Of a DNA stretch of 64,000 nucleotides, positions 52,001-64,000 are shown piece after piece. The position numbers were made by a program, and so were the translations under genes. The notes beneath the pieces are model-generated. The model searched no databases. It had not been told where the DNA came from and worked only from the letters and a program-made list of their open reading frames with translations. Origin of the DNA: Clusia tigrina (taxonomy: Eukaryota; Arthropoda; Insecta; Diptera; Clusiidae); NCBI GenBank assembly GCA_920105625.2, contig OV050033.1, forward strand, positions 96,970,280 through 97,034,279. Direction: 5' to 3'. Each line of letters starts with the position of its first letter. Within the stretch, counting starts at the first letter, position 1.

Positions 52001-55000
52001 AAGCACTCGAGCCTCTTGTCAATTTAAGCTATCGTTCAAGGCTACGCTACCCTTGAGTCCCAAATCAAACACTGATAAAACTTCAAATGGCCCTAGCTTC
52101 TATACGGTACGTCCTACACCTATCAAAGTTTGCAACATACAAATGCTTGTAACTTTTTACTGGAGCGTAAAAAAAACTTGAAACTTTGTAACACTAAAGT
52201 ACGCGAGCCTCTTGTCAATTTAAGCTATCGCTCAAAGCTATGCTACCCTTGATTCCCAAATCAAACACTGATAAAACTTCAAGTGGCCCTAACTTCTATA
52301 CGGTACGTCCTACACCTATCAAAGTTTGCAACATACAAATGCTTGTAACTTTTTACTGGAGCGTCATAAAACCTTGATATTTTGTAACAATAAAGCACTC
52401 GAGCCTCTTGTCAATTTAAGCTATCGTTCAAGGCTACGCTACCCTTGAGTCCCAAATCAAACACTGATAAAACTTCAAGTGGCCCTAACTTCTATACGGT
52501 ACGTCCTACACCTATCAAAGTTTGCAACATACAAATGCTTGTAACTTTTTACTGGAGCGTAAAAAAAACTTGAAACTTTGTAACACTAAAGTACGCGAGC
52601 CTCTTGTCAATTTAAGCTATCGCTCAAAGCTATGCTACCCTTGATTCCCAAATCAAACACTGATGAAACTTCAAGTGGCCCTAACTTCTATACGGTACGT
52701 CCTACACCTATCAAAGTTTGCAACATACAAATGCTTGTAACTTTTTACTGGAGCGTCATAAAACCTTGATATTTTGTAACAATAAAGCACTCGAGCCTCT
52801 TGTCAATTTAAGCTATCGTTCAAGGCTACGCTACCCTTGAGTCCCAAATCAAACACTGATAAAACTTCAAATGGCCCTAGCTTCTATACGGTACGTCCTA
52901 CACCTATCAAAGTTTGCAACATACAAATGCTTGTAACTTTTTACTGGAGCGTAAAAAAAACTTGAAACTTTGTAACACTAAAGTACGCGAGCCTCTTGTC
53001 AATTTAAGCTATCGCTCAAAGCTATGCTACCCTTGATTCCCAAATCAAACACTGATAAAACTTCAAGTGGCCCTAACTTCTATACGGTACGTCCTACACC
53101 TATCAAAGTTTGCAACATACAAATGCTTGTAACTTTTTACTGGAGCGTCATAAAACCTTGATATTTTGTAACAATAAAGCACTCGAGCCTCTTGTCAATT
53201 TAAGCTATCGTTCAAGGCTACGCTACCCTTGAGTCCCAAATCAAACACTGATAAAACTTCAAGTGGCCCTAACTTCTATACGGTACGTCCTACACCTATC
53301 AAAGTTTGCAACATACAAATGCTTGTAACTTTTTACTGGAGCGTAAAAAAAACTTGAAACTTTGTAACACTAAAGTACGCGAGCCTCTTGTCAATTTAAG
53401 CTATCGCTCAAAGCTATGCTACCCTTGATTCCCAAATCAAACACTGATAAAACTTCAAGTGGCCCTAACTTCTATACGGTACGTCCTACACCTATCAAAG
53501 TTTGCAACATACAAATGCTTGTAACTTTTTACTGGAGCGTAAAAAAAACTTGAAACTTTGTAACACTAAAGTACGCGAGCCTCTTGTCAATTTAAGCTAT
53601 CGCTCAAAGCTATGCTACCCTTGATTCCCAAATCAAACACTGATAAAACTTCAAGTGGCCCTAACTTCTATACGGTACGTCCTACAATTATAAAAGTTTG
53701 CAACATACAAATGCTTGTAACTTTTTACTGGAGCGTCATAAAACCTTGATATTTTGTAACAATAAAGCACTCGAGCCTCTTGTCAATTTAAGCTATCGTT
53801 CAAGGCTACGCTACCCTTGAGTCCCAAATCAAACACTGATAAAACTTCAAATGGCCCTAGCTTCTATACGGTACGTCCTACACCTATCAAAGTTTGCAAC
53901 ATACAAATGCTTGTAACTTTTTACTGGAGCGTAAAAAAAACTTGAAACTTTGTAACACTAAAGTACGCGAGCCTCTTGTCAATTTAAGCTATCGCTCAAA
54001 GCTATGCTACCCTTGATTCCCAAATCAAATACTGATAAAACTTCAAGTGGCCCTAACTTCTATACGGTACGTCCTACACCTATCAAAGTTTGCAACATAC
54101 AAATGCTTGTAACTTTTTACTGGAGCGTCATAAAACCTTGATATTTTGTAACAATAAAGCACTCGAGCCTCTTGTCAATTTAAGCTATCGTTCAAGGCTA
54201 CGCTACCCTTGAGTCCCAAATCAAACACTGATAAAACTTCAAGTGGCCCTAACTTCTATACGGTACGTCCTACACCTATCAAAGTTTGCAACATACAAAT
54301 GCTTGTAACTTTTTACTGGAGCGTAAAAAAAACTTGAAACTTTGTAACACTAAAGTACGCGAGCCTCTTGTCAATTTAAGCTATCGCTCAAAGCTATGCT
54401 ACCCTTGATTCCCAAATCAAACACTGATGAAACTTCAAGTGGCCCTAACTTCTATACGGTACGTCCTACACCTATCAAAGTTTGCAACATACAAATGCTT
54501 GTAACTTTTTACTGGAGCGTCATAAAACCTTGATATTTTGTAACAATAAAGCACTCGAGCCTCTTGTCAATTTAAGCTATCGTTCAAGGCTACGCTACCC
54601 TTGAGTCCCAAATCAAACACTGATAAAACTTCAAATGGCCCTAGCTTCTATACGGTACGTCTTACACCTATCAAAGTTTGCAACATACAAATGCTTGTAA
54701 CTTTTTACTGGAGCGTAAAAAAAACTTGAAACTTTGTAACACTAAAGTACGCGAGCCTCTTGTCAATTTAAGCTATCGCTCAAAGCTATGCTACCCTTGA
54801 TTCCCAAATCAAACACTAATAAAACTTCAAGTGGCCCTAACTTCTATACGGTACGTCCTACACCTATCAAAGTTTGCAACATACAAATGCTTGTAACTTT
54901 TTACTGGAGCGTCATAAAACCTTGATATTTTGTAACAATAAAGCACTCGAGCCTCTTGTCAATTTAAGCTATCGTTCAAGGCTACGCTACCCTTGAGTCC

Positions 55001-55600
55001 CAAATCAAACACTGATAAAACTTCAAGTGGCCCTAACTTCTATACGGTACGTCCTACACCTATCAAAGTTTGCAACATACAAATGCTTGTAACTTTTTAC
55101 TGGAGCGTAAAAAAAACTTGAAACTTTGTAACACTAAAGTACGCGAGCCTCTTGTCAATTTAAGCTATCGCTCAAAGCTATGCTACCCTTGATTCCCAAA
55201 TCAAACACTGATAAAACTTCAAGTGGCCCTAACTTCTATACGGTACGTCCTACACCTATCAAAGTTTGCAACATACAAATGCTTGTAACTTTTTACTGGA
55301 GCGTAAAAAAAACTTGAAACTTTGTAACACTAAAGTACGCCAGCCTCTTGTCAATTTAAGCTATCGCTCAAAGCTATGCTACCCTTGATTCCCAAATCAA
55401 ACACTGATAAAACTTCAAGTGGCCCTAACTTCTATACGGTACGTCCTACACCTATCAAAGTTTGCAACATACAAATGCTTGTAACTTTTTACTGGAGCGT
55501 CATAAAACCTTGATATTTTGTAACAATAAAGCACTCGAGCCTCTTGTCAATTTAAGCTATCGTTCAAGGCTACGCTACCCTTGAGTCCCAAATCAAACAC
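52000..55600 (+). repeat. 9-unit (1764-bp) duplication
   Basis: CTGATGAAAC is at about 52660 and 54424, nine units apart. The same nine-unit shift aligns a B unit with CAAATGGCCCTAGC followed by ACCTATC (about 52.88 and 54.64 kb) and an A-A pair (53.34 and 53.54 kb against 55.10 and 55.30 kb). An odd number of units means the exchange was out of step with the A-B dimer, which is consistent with the A-A pair. Private changes after it include AATTATAAAAG near 53687 and CGTCTTACACC near 54658. Confidence 0.82.
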
Positions 55601-56299
55601 TGATAAAACTTCAAATGGCCCTAGCTTCTATACGGTACGTCCTACAATTATCAAAGTTTGCAACATACAAATGCTTGTAACTTTTTACTGGAGCGTAAAA
55701 AAAACTTGAAACATTGTAACACTAAAGTACGCGAGCCTCTTGTCAATTTAAGCTATCGCTCAAAGCTATGCTACCCTTGATTCCCAAATCAAACACTGAT
55801 AAAACTTCAAGTGGCCCTAAGTTCTATACGGTACGTCCTACACCTATCAAAGTTTGCAACATACAAATGCTTGTAACTTTTTACTGGAGCGTCATAAAAC
55901 CTTGATATTTTGTAACAATAAAGCACTCGAGCCTCTTGTCAATTTAAGCTATCGTTCAAGGCTACGCTACCCTTGAGTCCCAAATCAAACACTGATAAAA
56001 CTTCAAATGGCCCTAGCTTCTATACGGTACGTCCTACACCTATCAAAGTTTGCAACATACAAATGCTTGTAACTTTTTACTGGAGCGTAAAAAAAACTTG
56101 AAACTTTGTAACACTAAAGTACGCGAGCCTCTTGTCAATTTAAGCTATCGCTCAAAGCTATGCTACCCTTGATTCCCAAATCAAACACTGATAAAACTTC
56201 AAGTGGCTCTAACTTCTATACGGTACGTCCTACACCTATCAAAGTTTGCAACATACAAATGCTTGTAACTTTTTACTGGAGCGTCATAAAACCTTGATA

Positions 56300-59200
56300 T
56301 TTTGTAACAATAAAGCACTCGAGCCTCTTGTCAATTTAAGCTATCGTTCAAGGCTACGCTACCCTTGAGTCTCAAATCAAACACTGATAAAACTTCAAGT
56401 GGCCCTAACTTCTATACGGTACGTCCTACACCTATCAAAGTTTGCAACATACAAATGCTTGTAACTTTTTACTGGAGCGTAAAAAAAACTTGAAACTTTG
56501 TAACACTAAAGTACGCGAGCCTCTTGTCAATTTAAGCTATCGCTCAAAGCTATGCTACCCTTGATTCCCAAATCAAACACTGATAAAACTTCAAGTGGCC
56601 CTAACTTCTATACGGTACGTCCTACACCTATCAAAGTTTGCAACATACAAATGCTTGTAACTTTTTACTGGAGCGTAAAAAAAACTTGAAACTTTGTAAC
56701 ACTAAAGTACGCGAGCCTCTTGTCAATTTAAGCTATCGCTCAAAGCTATGCTACCCTTGATTCCCAAATCAAACACTGATAAAACTTCAAGTGGCCCTAA
56801 CTTCTATACGGTACGTCCTACACCTATCAAAGTTTGCAACATACAAATGCTTGTAACTTTTTACTGGAGCGTCATAAAACCTTGATATTTTGTAACAATA
56901 AAGCACTCGAGCCTCTTGTCAATTTAAGCTATCGTTCAAGGCTACGCTACCCTTGAGTCCCAAATCAAACACTGATAAAACTTCAAATGGCCCTAGCTTC
57001 TATACGGTACGTCCTACAATTATCAAAGTTTGCAACATACAAATGCTTGTAACTTTTTACTGGAGCGTAAAAAAAACTTGAAACATGGTAACACTAAAGT
57101 ACGCGAGCCTCTTGTCAATTTAAGCTATCGCTCAAAGCTATGCTACCCTTGATTCCCAAATCAAACACTGATAAAACTTCAAGTGGCCCTAACTTCTATA
57201 CGGTACGTCCTACACCTATCAAAGTTTGCAACATACAAATGCTTGTAACTTTTTACTGGAGCGTCATAAAACCTTGATATTTTGTAACAATAAAGCACTC
57301 GAGCCTCTTGTCAATTTAAGCTATCGTTCAAGGCTACGCTACCCTTGAGTCCCAAATCAAACACTGATAAAACTTCAAGTGGCCCTAACTTCTATACGGT
57401 ACGTCCTACACCTATCAAAGTTTGCAACATACAAATGCTTGTAACTTTTTACTGGAGCGTAAAAAAAACTTGAAACTTTGTAACACTAAAGTACGCGAGC
57501 CTCTTGTCAATTTAAGCTATCGCTCAAAGCTATGCAACCCTTGATTCCCAAATCAAACACTGATAAAACTACAAGTGGCCCTAACTTCTATACGGTACGT
57601 CCTACACCTATCAAAGTTTGCAACATACAAATGCTTGTAACTTTTTACTGGAGCGTCATAAAACCTTGATATTTTGTAACAATAAAGCACTCGAGCCTCT
57701 TGTCAATTTAAGCTATCGTTCAAGGCTACGCTACCCTTGAGTCCCAAATCAAACACTGATAAAACTTCAAATGGCCCTAGCTTCTATACGGTACGTCCTA
57801 CAATTATCAAAGTTTGCAACATACAAATGCTTGTAACTTTTTACTGGAGCGTAAAAAAAACTTGAAACTTTGTAACACTAAAGTACGCGAGCCTCTTGTC
57901 AATTTAAGCTATCGTTCAAGGCTACGCTACCCTTGAGTCCCAAATCAAACACTGATAAAACTTCAAATGGCCCTAACTTCTATACGGTACGTCCTACACC
58001 TATCAAAGTTTGCAACATACAAATGCTTGTAACTTTTTACTGGAGCGTCATAAAACCTTGATATTTTGTAACCATAAAGCACTCGAGCCTCTTGTCAATT
58101 TAAGCTATCGTTCAAGGCTACGGTACCCTTGAGTCCCAAATCAAACACTGATAAAACTTCAAATGGCCCTAGCTTCTATACGGTACGTCCTACACCTATC
58201 AAAGTTTGCAACATACAAATGCTTGTAACTTTTTACTGGAGCGTAAAAAAAACTTGAAACTTTGTAACACTAAAGTACGCGAGCCTCTTGTCAATTTAAG
58301 CTATCGCTCAAAGCTATGCTACCCTTGATTCCCAAATCAAACACTGATAAAACTTCAAGTGGCCCTAACTTCTATACGGTACGTCCTACACCTATCAAAG
58401 TTTGTAACATACAAATGCTTGTAACTTTTTACTGGAGCGTCATAAAACCTTGATATTTTGTAACAATAAAGCACTCGAGCCTCTTGTCAATTTAAGCTAT
58501 CGTTCAAGGCTACGCTACCCTTGAGTCCCAAATCAAACACTGATAAAACTTCAAGTGGCCCTAACTTCTATACGGTACGTCCTACACCTATCAAAGTTTG
58601 CAACATACAAATGCTTGTAACTTTTTACTGGAGCGTAAAAAAAACTTGAAACTTTGTAACACTAAAGTACGCGAGCCTCTTGTCAATTTAAGCTATCGCT
58701 CAAAGCTATGCTACCCTTGATTCCCAAATCAAACACTGATAAAACTTCAAGTGGCCCTAACTTCTATACGGTACGTCCTACACCTATCAAAGTTTGCAAC
58801 ATACAAATGCTTGTAACTTTTTACTGGAGCGTAAAAAGAACTTGAAACTTTGTAACACTAAAGTACGCGAGCCTCTTGTCAATTTAAGCTATCGCTCAAA
58901 GCTATGCTACCCTTGATTCCCAAATCAAACACTGATAAAACTTCAAGTGGCCCTAACTTCTATACGGTACGTCCTACACCTATCAAAGTTTGCAACATAC
59001 AAATGCTTGTAACTTTTTACTGGAGCGTCATAAAACCTTGATATTTTGTAACAATAAAGCACTCGAGCCTCTTGTCAATTTAAGCTATCGTTCAAGGCTA
59101 CGCTACCCTTGAGTCTCAAATCAAACACTGATAAAACTTCAAGTGGCCCTAACTTCTATACGGTACGTCCTACACCTATCAAAGTTTGCAACATACAAAT

Positions 59201-61830
59201 GCTTGTAACTTTTTACTGGAGCGTAAAAAAAACTTGAAACTTTGTAACACTAAAGTACGCGAGCCTCTTGTCAATTTAAGCTATCGCTCAAAGCTATGCT
59301 ACCCTTGATTCCCAAATCAAACACTGATAAAACTTCAAGTGGCCCTAACTTCTATACGGTACGTCCTACACCTATCAAAGTTTGCAACATACAAATGCTT
59401 GTAACTTTTTACTGGAGCGTAAAAAAAACTTGAAACTTTGTAACACTAAAGTACGCGAGCCTCTTGTCAATTTAAGCTATCGCTCAAAGCTATGCTACCC
59501 TTGATTCCCAAATCAAACACTGATAAAACTTCAAGTGGCCCTAACTTCTATACGGTACGTCCTACACCTATCAAAGTTTGCAACATACAAATGCTTGTAA
59601 CTTTTTACTGGAGCGTCATAAAACCTTGATATTTTGTAACAATAAAGCACTCGAGCCTCTTGTCAATTTAAGCTATCGTTCAAGGCTACGCTACCCTTGA
59701 GTCCCAAATCAAACACTGATAAAACTTCAAATGGCCCTAGCTTCTATACGGTACGTCCTACAATTATCAAAGTTTGCAACATACAAATGCTTGTAACTTT
59801 TTACTGGAGCGTAAAAAAAACTTGAAACATGGTAACACTAAAGTACGCGAGCCTCTTGTCAATTTAAGCTATCGCTCAAAGCTATGCTACCCTTGATTCC
59901 CAAATCAAACACTGATAAAACTTCAAGTGGCCCTAACTTCTATACGGTACGTCCTACACCTATCAAAGTTTGCAACATACAAATGCTTGTAACTTTTTAC
60001 TGGAGCGTCATAAAACCTTGATATTTTGTAACAATAAAGCACTCGAGCCTCTTGTCAATTTAAGCTATCGTTCAAGGCTACGCTACCCTTGAGTCCCAAA
60101 TCAAACACTGATAAAACTTCAAGTGGCCCTAACTTCTATACGGTACGTCCTACACCTATCAAAGTTTGCAACATACAAATGCTTGTAACTTTTTACTGGA
60201 GCGTAAAAAAAACTTGAAACTTTGTAACACTAAAGTACGCGAGCCTCTTGTCAATTTAAGCTATCGCTCAAAGCTATGCAACCCTTGATTCCCAAATCAA
60301 ACACTGATAAAACTACAAGTGGCCCTAACTTCTATACGGTACGTCCTACACCTATCAAAGTTTGCAACATACAAATGCTTGTAACTTTTTACTGGAGCGT
60401 CATAAAACCTTGATATTTTGTAACAATAAAGCACTCGAGCCTCTTGTCAATTTAAGCTATCGTTCAAGGCTACGCTACCCTTGAGTCCCAAATCAAACAC
60501 TGATAAAACTTCAAATGGCCCTAGCTTCTATACGGTACGTCCTACAATTATCAAAGTTTGCAACATACAAATGCTTGTAACTTTTTACTGGAGCGTAAAA
60601 AAAACTTGAAACTTTGTAACACTAAAGTACGCGAGCCTCTTGTCAATTTAAGCTATCGTTCAAGGCTACGCTACCCTTGAGTCCCAAATCAAACACTGAT
60701 AAAACTTCAAATGGCCCTAACTTCTATACGGTACGTCCTACACCTATCAAAGTTTGCAACATACAAATGCTTGTAACTTTTTACTGGAGCGTCATAAAAC
60801 CTTGATATTTTGTAACCATAAAGCACTCGAGCCTCTTGTCAATTTAAGCTATCGTTCAAGGCTACGGTACCCTTGAGTCCCAAATCAAACACTGATAAAA
60901 CTTCAAATGGCCCTAGCTTCTATACGGTACGTCCTACACCTATCAAAGTTTGCAACATACAAATGCTTGTAACTTTTTACTGGAGCGTAAAAAAAACTTG
61001 AAACTTTGTAACACTAAAGTACGCGAGCCTCTTGTCAATTTAAGCTATCGCTCAAAGCTATGCTACCCTTGATTCCCAAATCAAACACTGATAAAACTTC
61101 AAGTGGCCCTAACTTCTATACGGTACGTCCTACACCTATCAAAGTTTGTAACATACAAATGCTTGTAACTTTTTACTGGAGCGTCATAAAACCTTGATAT
61201 TTTGTAACAATAAAGCACTCGAGCCTCTTGTCAATTTAAGCTATCGTTCAAGGCTACGCTACCCTTGAGTCCCAAATCAAACACTGATAAAACTTCAAGT
61301 GGCCCTAACTTCTATACGGTACGTCCTACACCTATCAAAGTTTGCAACATACAAATGCTTGTAACTTTTTACTGGAGCGTAAAAAAAACTTGAAACTTTG
61401 TAACACTAAAGTACGCGAGCCTCTTGTCAATTTAAGCTATCGCTCAAAGCTATGCTACCCTTGATTCCCAAATCAAACACTGATAAAACTTCAAGTGGCC
61501 CTAACTTCTATACGGTACGTCCTACACCTATCAAAGTTTGCAACATACAAATGCTTGTAACTTTTTACTGGAGCGTAAAAAGAACTTGAAACTTTGTAAC
61601 ACTAAAGTACGCGAGCCTCTTGTCAATTTAAGCTATCGCTCAAAGCTATGCTACCCTTGATTCCCAAATCAAACACTGATAAAACTTCAAGTGGCCCTAA
61701 CTTCTATACGGTACGTCCTACACCTATCAAAGTTTGCAACATACAAATGCTTGTAACTTTTTACTGGAGCGTCATAAAACCTTGATATTTTGTAACAATA
61801 AAGCACTCGAGCCTCTTGTCAATTTAAGCT
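56300..61830 (+). repeat. Tandem pair of near-identical 14-unit (2744-bp) repeats
   Basis: Ten or so private variants recur at exactly 2744: GAGTCTCAAATC (c at 56371 and 59115), AAACATGG (57081 and 59825), TATGCAACCC (57531 and 60275), AACTACAAG (about 57568 and 60312), GTAACCATAAAG (about 58069 and 60813), CTACGGTACCC (about 58119 and 60863), TTTGTAACATAC (about 58402 and 61146) and GTAAAAAGAAC (g at 58838 and 61582). I found no indel between the copies. Unit order is A A B A B A B A B A B A A B, the eighth being an A/B hybrid. Copy 1 runs about 56.3-59.1 kb, copy 2 about 59.1-61.8 kb. Confidence 0.95.
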
Positions 61831-63877
61831 ATCGTTCAAGGCTACGCTACCCTTGAGTCCCAAATCAAACACTGATAAAACTTCAAATGGCCCTAGGTTC
61901 TATACGGTACGTCCTACAATTATCAAAGTTTGCAACATACAAATGCTTGTAACTTTTTACTGGAGCGTAAAAAAAACTTGAAACATTGTAACACTAAAGT
62001 ACGCGAGCCTCTTGTCAATTTAAGCTATCGCTCAAAGCTATGCTACCCTTGATTCCCAAATCAAACACTGATAAAACTTCAAGTGGCCCTAACTTCTATA
62101 CGGTACGTCCTACACCTATCAAAGTTTGCAACATACAAATGCTTGTAACTTTTTACTGGAGCGTCATAAAACCTTGATATTTTGTAACAATAAAGCACTC
62201 GAGCCTCTTGTCAATTTAAGCTATCGTTCAAGGCTACGCTACCCTTGAGTCCCAAATCAAACACTGATAAAACTTCAAGTGGCCCTAACTTCTATACGGT
62301 ACGTCCTACACCTATCAAAGTTTGCAACATACAAATGCTTGTAACTTTTTACTGGAGCGTAAAAAAAACTTGAAACTTTGTAACACTAAAGTACGCGAGC
62401 CTCTTGTCAATTTAAGCTATCGCTCAAAGCTATGCTACCCTTGATTCCCAAATCAAACACTGATAAAACTTCAAGTGGCCCTAACTTCTATACGGTACGT
62501 CCTACACCTATCAAAGTTTGCAACATACAAATGCTTGTAACTTTTTACTGGAGCGTCATAAAACCTTGATATTTTGTAACAATAAAGCACTCGAGCCTCT
62601 TGTCAATTTAAGCTATCGTTCAAGGCTACGCTACCCTTGAGTCCCAAATCAAACACTGATAAAACTTCAAATGGCCCTAGCTTCTATACGGTACGTCCTA
62701 CAATTATCAAAGTTTGCAACATACAAATGCTTGTAACTTTTTACTGGAGCGTAAAAAAAACTTGAAACATTGTAACACTAAAGTACGCGAGCCTCTTGTC
62801 AATTTAAGCTATCGCTCAAAGCTATGCTACCCTTGATTCCCAAATCAAACACTGATAAAACTTCAAGTGGCCCTAACTTCTATACGGTACGTCCTACACC
62901 TATCAAAGTTTGCAACATACAAATGCTTGTAACTTTTTACTGGAGCGTCATAAAACCTTGATATTTTGTAACAATAAAGCACTCGAGCCTCTTGTCAATT
63001 TAAGCTATCGTTCAAGGCTACGCTACCCTTGAGTCCCAAATCAAACACTGATAAAACTTCAAGTGGCCCTAACTTCTATACGGTACGTCCTACACCTATC
63101 AAAGTTTGCAACATACAAATGCTTGTAACTTTTTACTGGAGCGTCATAAAACCTTGATATTTTGTAACACTAAAGTACGCGAGCCTCTTGTCAATTTAAG
63201 CTATCGCTCAAAGCTATGCTACCCTTGATTCCCAAATCAAACACTGATAAAACTTCAAGTGGCCCTAACTTCTATACGGTACGTCCTACACCTATCAAAG
63301 TTTGCAACATACAAATGCTTGTAACTTTTTACTGGAGCGTCATAAAACCTTGATATTTTGTAACAATAAAGCACTCGAGCCTCTTGTCAATTTAAGCTAT
63401 CGTTCAAGGCTACGCTACCCTTGAGTCCCAAATCAAACACTGATAAAACTTCAAGTGGCCCTAACTTCTATACGGTACGTCCTACACCTATCAAAGTTTG
63501 CAACATACAAATGCTTGTAACTTTTTACTGGAGCGTAAAAAAAACTTGAAACTTTGTAACACTAAAGTACGCGAGCCTCTTGTCAATTTAAGCTATCGCT
63601 CAAAGCTATGCTACCCTTGATTCCCAAATCAAACACTGATAAAACTTCAAGTGGCCCTAACTTCTATACGGTACGTCCTACACCTATCAAAGTTTGCAAC
63701 ATACAAATGCTTGTAACTTTTTACTGGAGCGTCATAAAACCTTGATATTTTGTAACAATAAAGCAATCGAGCCTCTTGTCAATTTAAGCTATCGTTCAAG
63801 GCTACGCTACCCTTGAGTCCCAAATCAAACACTGATAAAACTTCAAATGGCCCTAGCTTCTATACGGTACGTCCTAC
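61830..63877 (+). repeat. A/B dimers at right end
   Basis: About ten units. GAAACATTG recurs at about 61980 and 62764, four units (784 bases) apart, and also at about 55708. One B-headed unit near 63.11 kb switches to A-type at CACTAAAG, a hybrid like those at the left end of the window. No gene is seen. Confidence 0.85.
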
Positions 63878-64000
63878 AATTATCAAAGTTTGCAACATAC
63901 AAATGCTTGTAACTTTTTACTGGAGCGTAAAAAAAACTTGAAACTTTGTAACACTAAAGTACGCGAGCCTCTTGTCAATTTAAGCTATCGTTCAAGGCTA
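63878..64000 (+). repeat. Partial last monomer (A/B hybrid)
   Basis: The window ends 123 bases into a unit that starts AATTATC, has the type A A8 tract and CGCGAG, and then the B-type GTTCAAGGC. The same hybrid arrangement is seen at about 57.81 and 60.55 kb. The array continues beyond the window. Confidence 0.92.

Larger units (their letters stand above)
1..64000 (+). repeat. 196-bp satellite DNA array, entire window
   Basis: Units starting with A(C/A)(C/T)TATCAAAG recur every 196 bases from position 1 (next starts 197, 393, 589, 785) to the last start at 63878. That gives 326 full units plus a 123-base partial one. All units lie in the same orientation, with no unique sequence, no mobile-element insertion and no array edge. 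The canonical A unit has 74 G+C of 196 (37.8%). A 196-bp unit is close to nucleosome plus linker length, as in many centromeric or pericentromeric satellites of animals and plants (known of the class). Since 196 is not a multiple of three, a frame shifts by one at every unit and stops recur, so the array cannot carry a long repeated protein. The family and the organism are not recognised. Confidence 0.98.

Noticed and set aside
1..64000. CRISPR array
   Set aside because: There are short direct repeats at regular spacing, but no unique spacers: the whole 196-bp unit repeats, and no cas genes are present.
1..64000. CENP-B box
   Set aside because: I looked for the NTTCGNNNNANNCGGGN core in both consensus units on both strands and saw no match. 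TATACGG and GTTCAAGG are not enough.
1..64000. Transposon or retroelement origin
   Set aside because: There are no terminal repeats, target-site duplications, coding remnants or poly-A tails beyond the A8 inside each A unit.
1..64000. Naming the source species from the satellite
   Set aside because: I do not recognise the unit and cannot search a database. A search of the 196-bp consensus against satellite and genome collections would decide it.

Overview
The whole 64 kb is one uninterrupted tandem satellite-DNA array. The repeat unit is 196 bp, about 38% GC, and every copy I read lies in the same orientation. The window begins at a unit boundary (position 1), contains 326 complete units, and ends 123 bases into the 327th (63878-64000). 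Neither edge of the array is present. I found no protein-coding gene, tRNA, rRNA, transposon, CRISPR array or inverted segment. The longest open reading frame is 101 codons, and all the short ones are readings of the repeat itself. Megabase-type satellite arrays of nucleosome-sized units are a eukaryotic hallmark of centromeric or pericentromeric heterochromatin, so the source is almost certainly a eukaryotic nuclear chromosome. I do not recognise the satellite family and will not name a species.

Units fall into two main subtypes that usually alternate, giving a 392 bp dimer. Type A has an A8 tract at unit positions 52-59 and CGCGAG at 85-90. Type B has CATAAAAC at 52-59 and an XhoI site, CTCGAG, at 85-90. 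They differ at 12 consistent positions, plus about four that vary between local families. A third head type, C, carries AAGCTTCC and CTTTGAAC. It is frequent at 0.6-4.7 kb and 12.3-24.3 kb, recurs at 50.2-50.9 kb, and is absent elsewhere. Hybrid A/B units are common.

Above the dimer there are several nested duplication levels, which I could trace through private variants and exact spacings: a 5-unit pattern (980 bp), 9-unit (1764 bp), 12-unit (2352 bp), 14-unit (2744 bp) and 17-unit (about 3332 bp) spacings, and a partly collinear duplication about 20-21 kb long linking 0.8-15.4 kb to 21.8-36.1 kb. Layout: 0-4.9 kb mixed A/B/C; 4.9-9.7 kb two 12-unit copies; 10.8-15.3 kb two 11/12-unit copies; 15.3-21.7 kb mixed and heterogeneous; 21.8-27.9 kb second copy of the left end; 27.9-36.2 kb three copies of a marked block; 36.2-39.3 kb regular dimers; 39.4-44.8 kb two 14-unit copies; 44.8-52 kb mostly regular dimers; 52-55.6 kb a 9-unit duplication; 56.3-61.8 kb two nearly identical 14-unit copies; 61.8-64 kb dimers.

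Unit length is extremely rigid. I can account for every start position with 16 small indels (net -19 bases), which together match the observed position of the last unit exactly. The array shows repeated unequal exchange in whole-unit steps. There are no genes acting together here; any function would be structural (centromere or heterochromatin) or through satellite transcripts, and that is inference.
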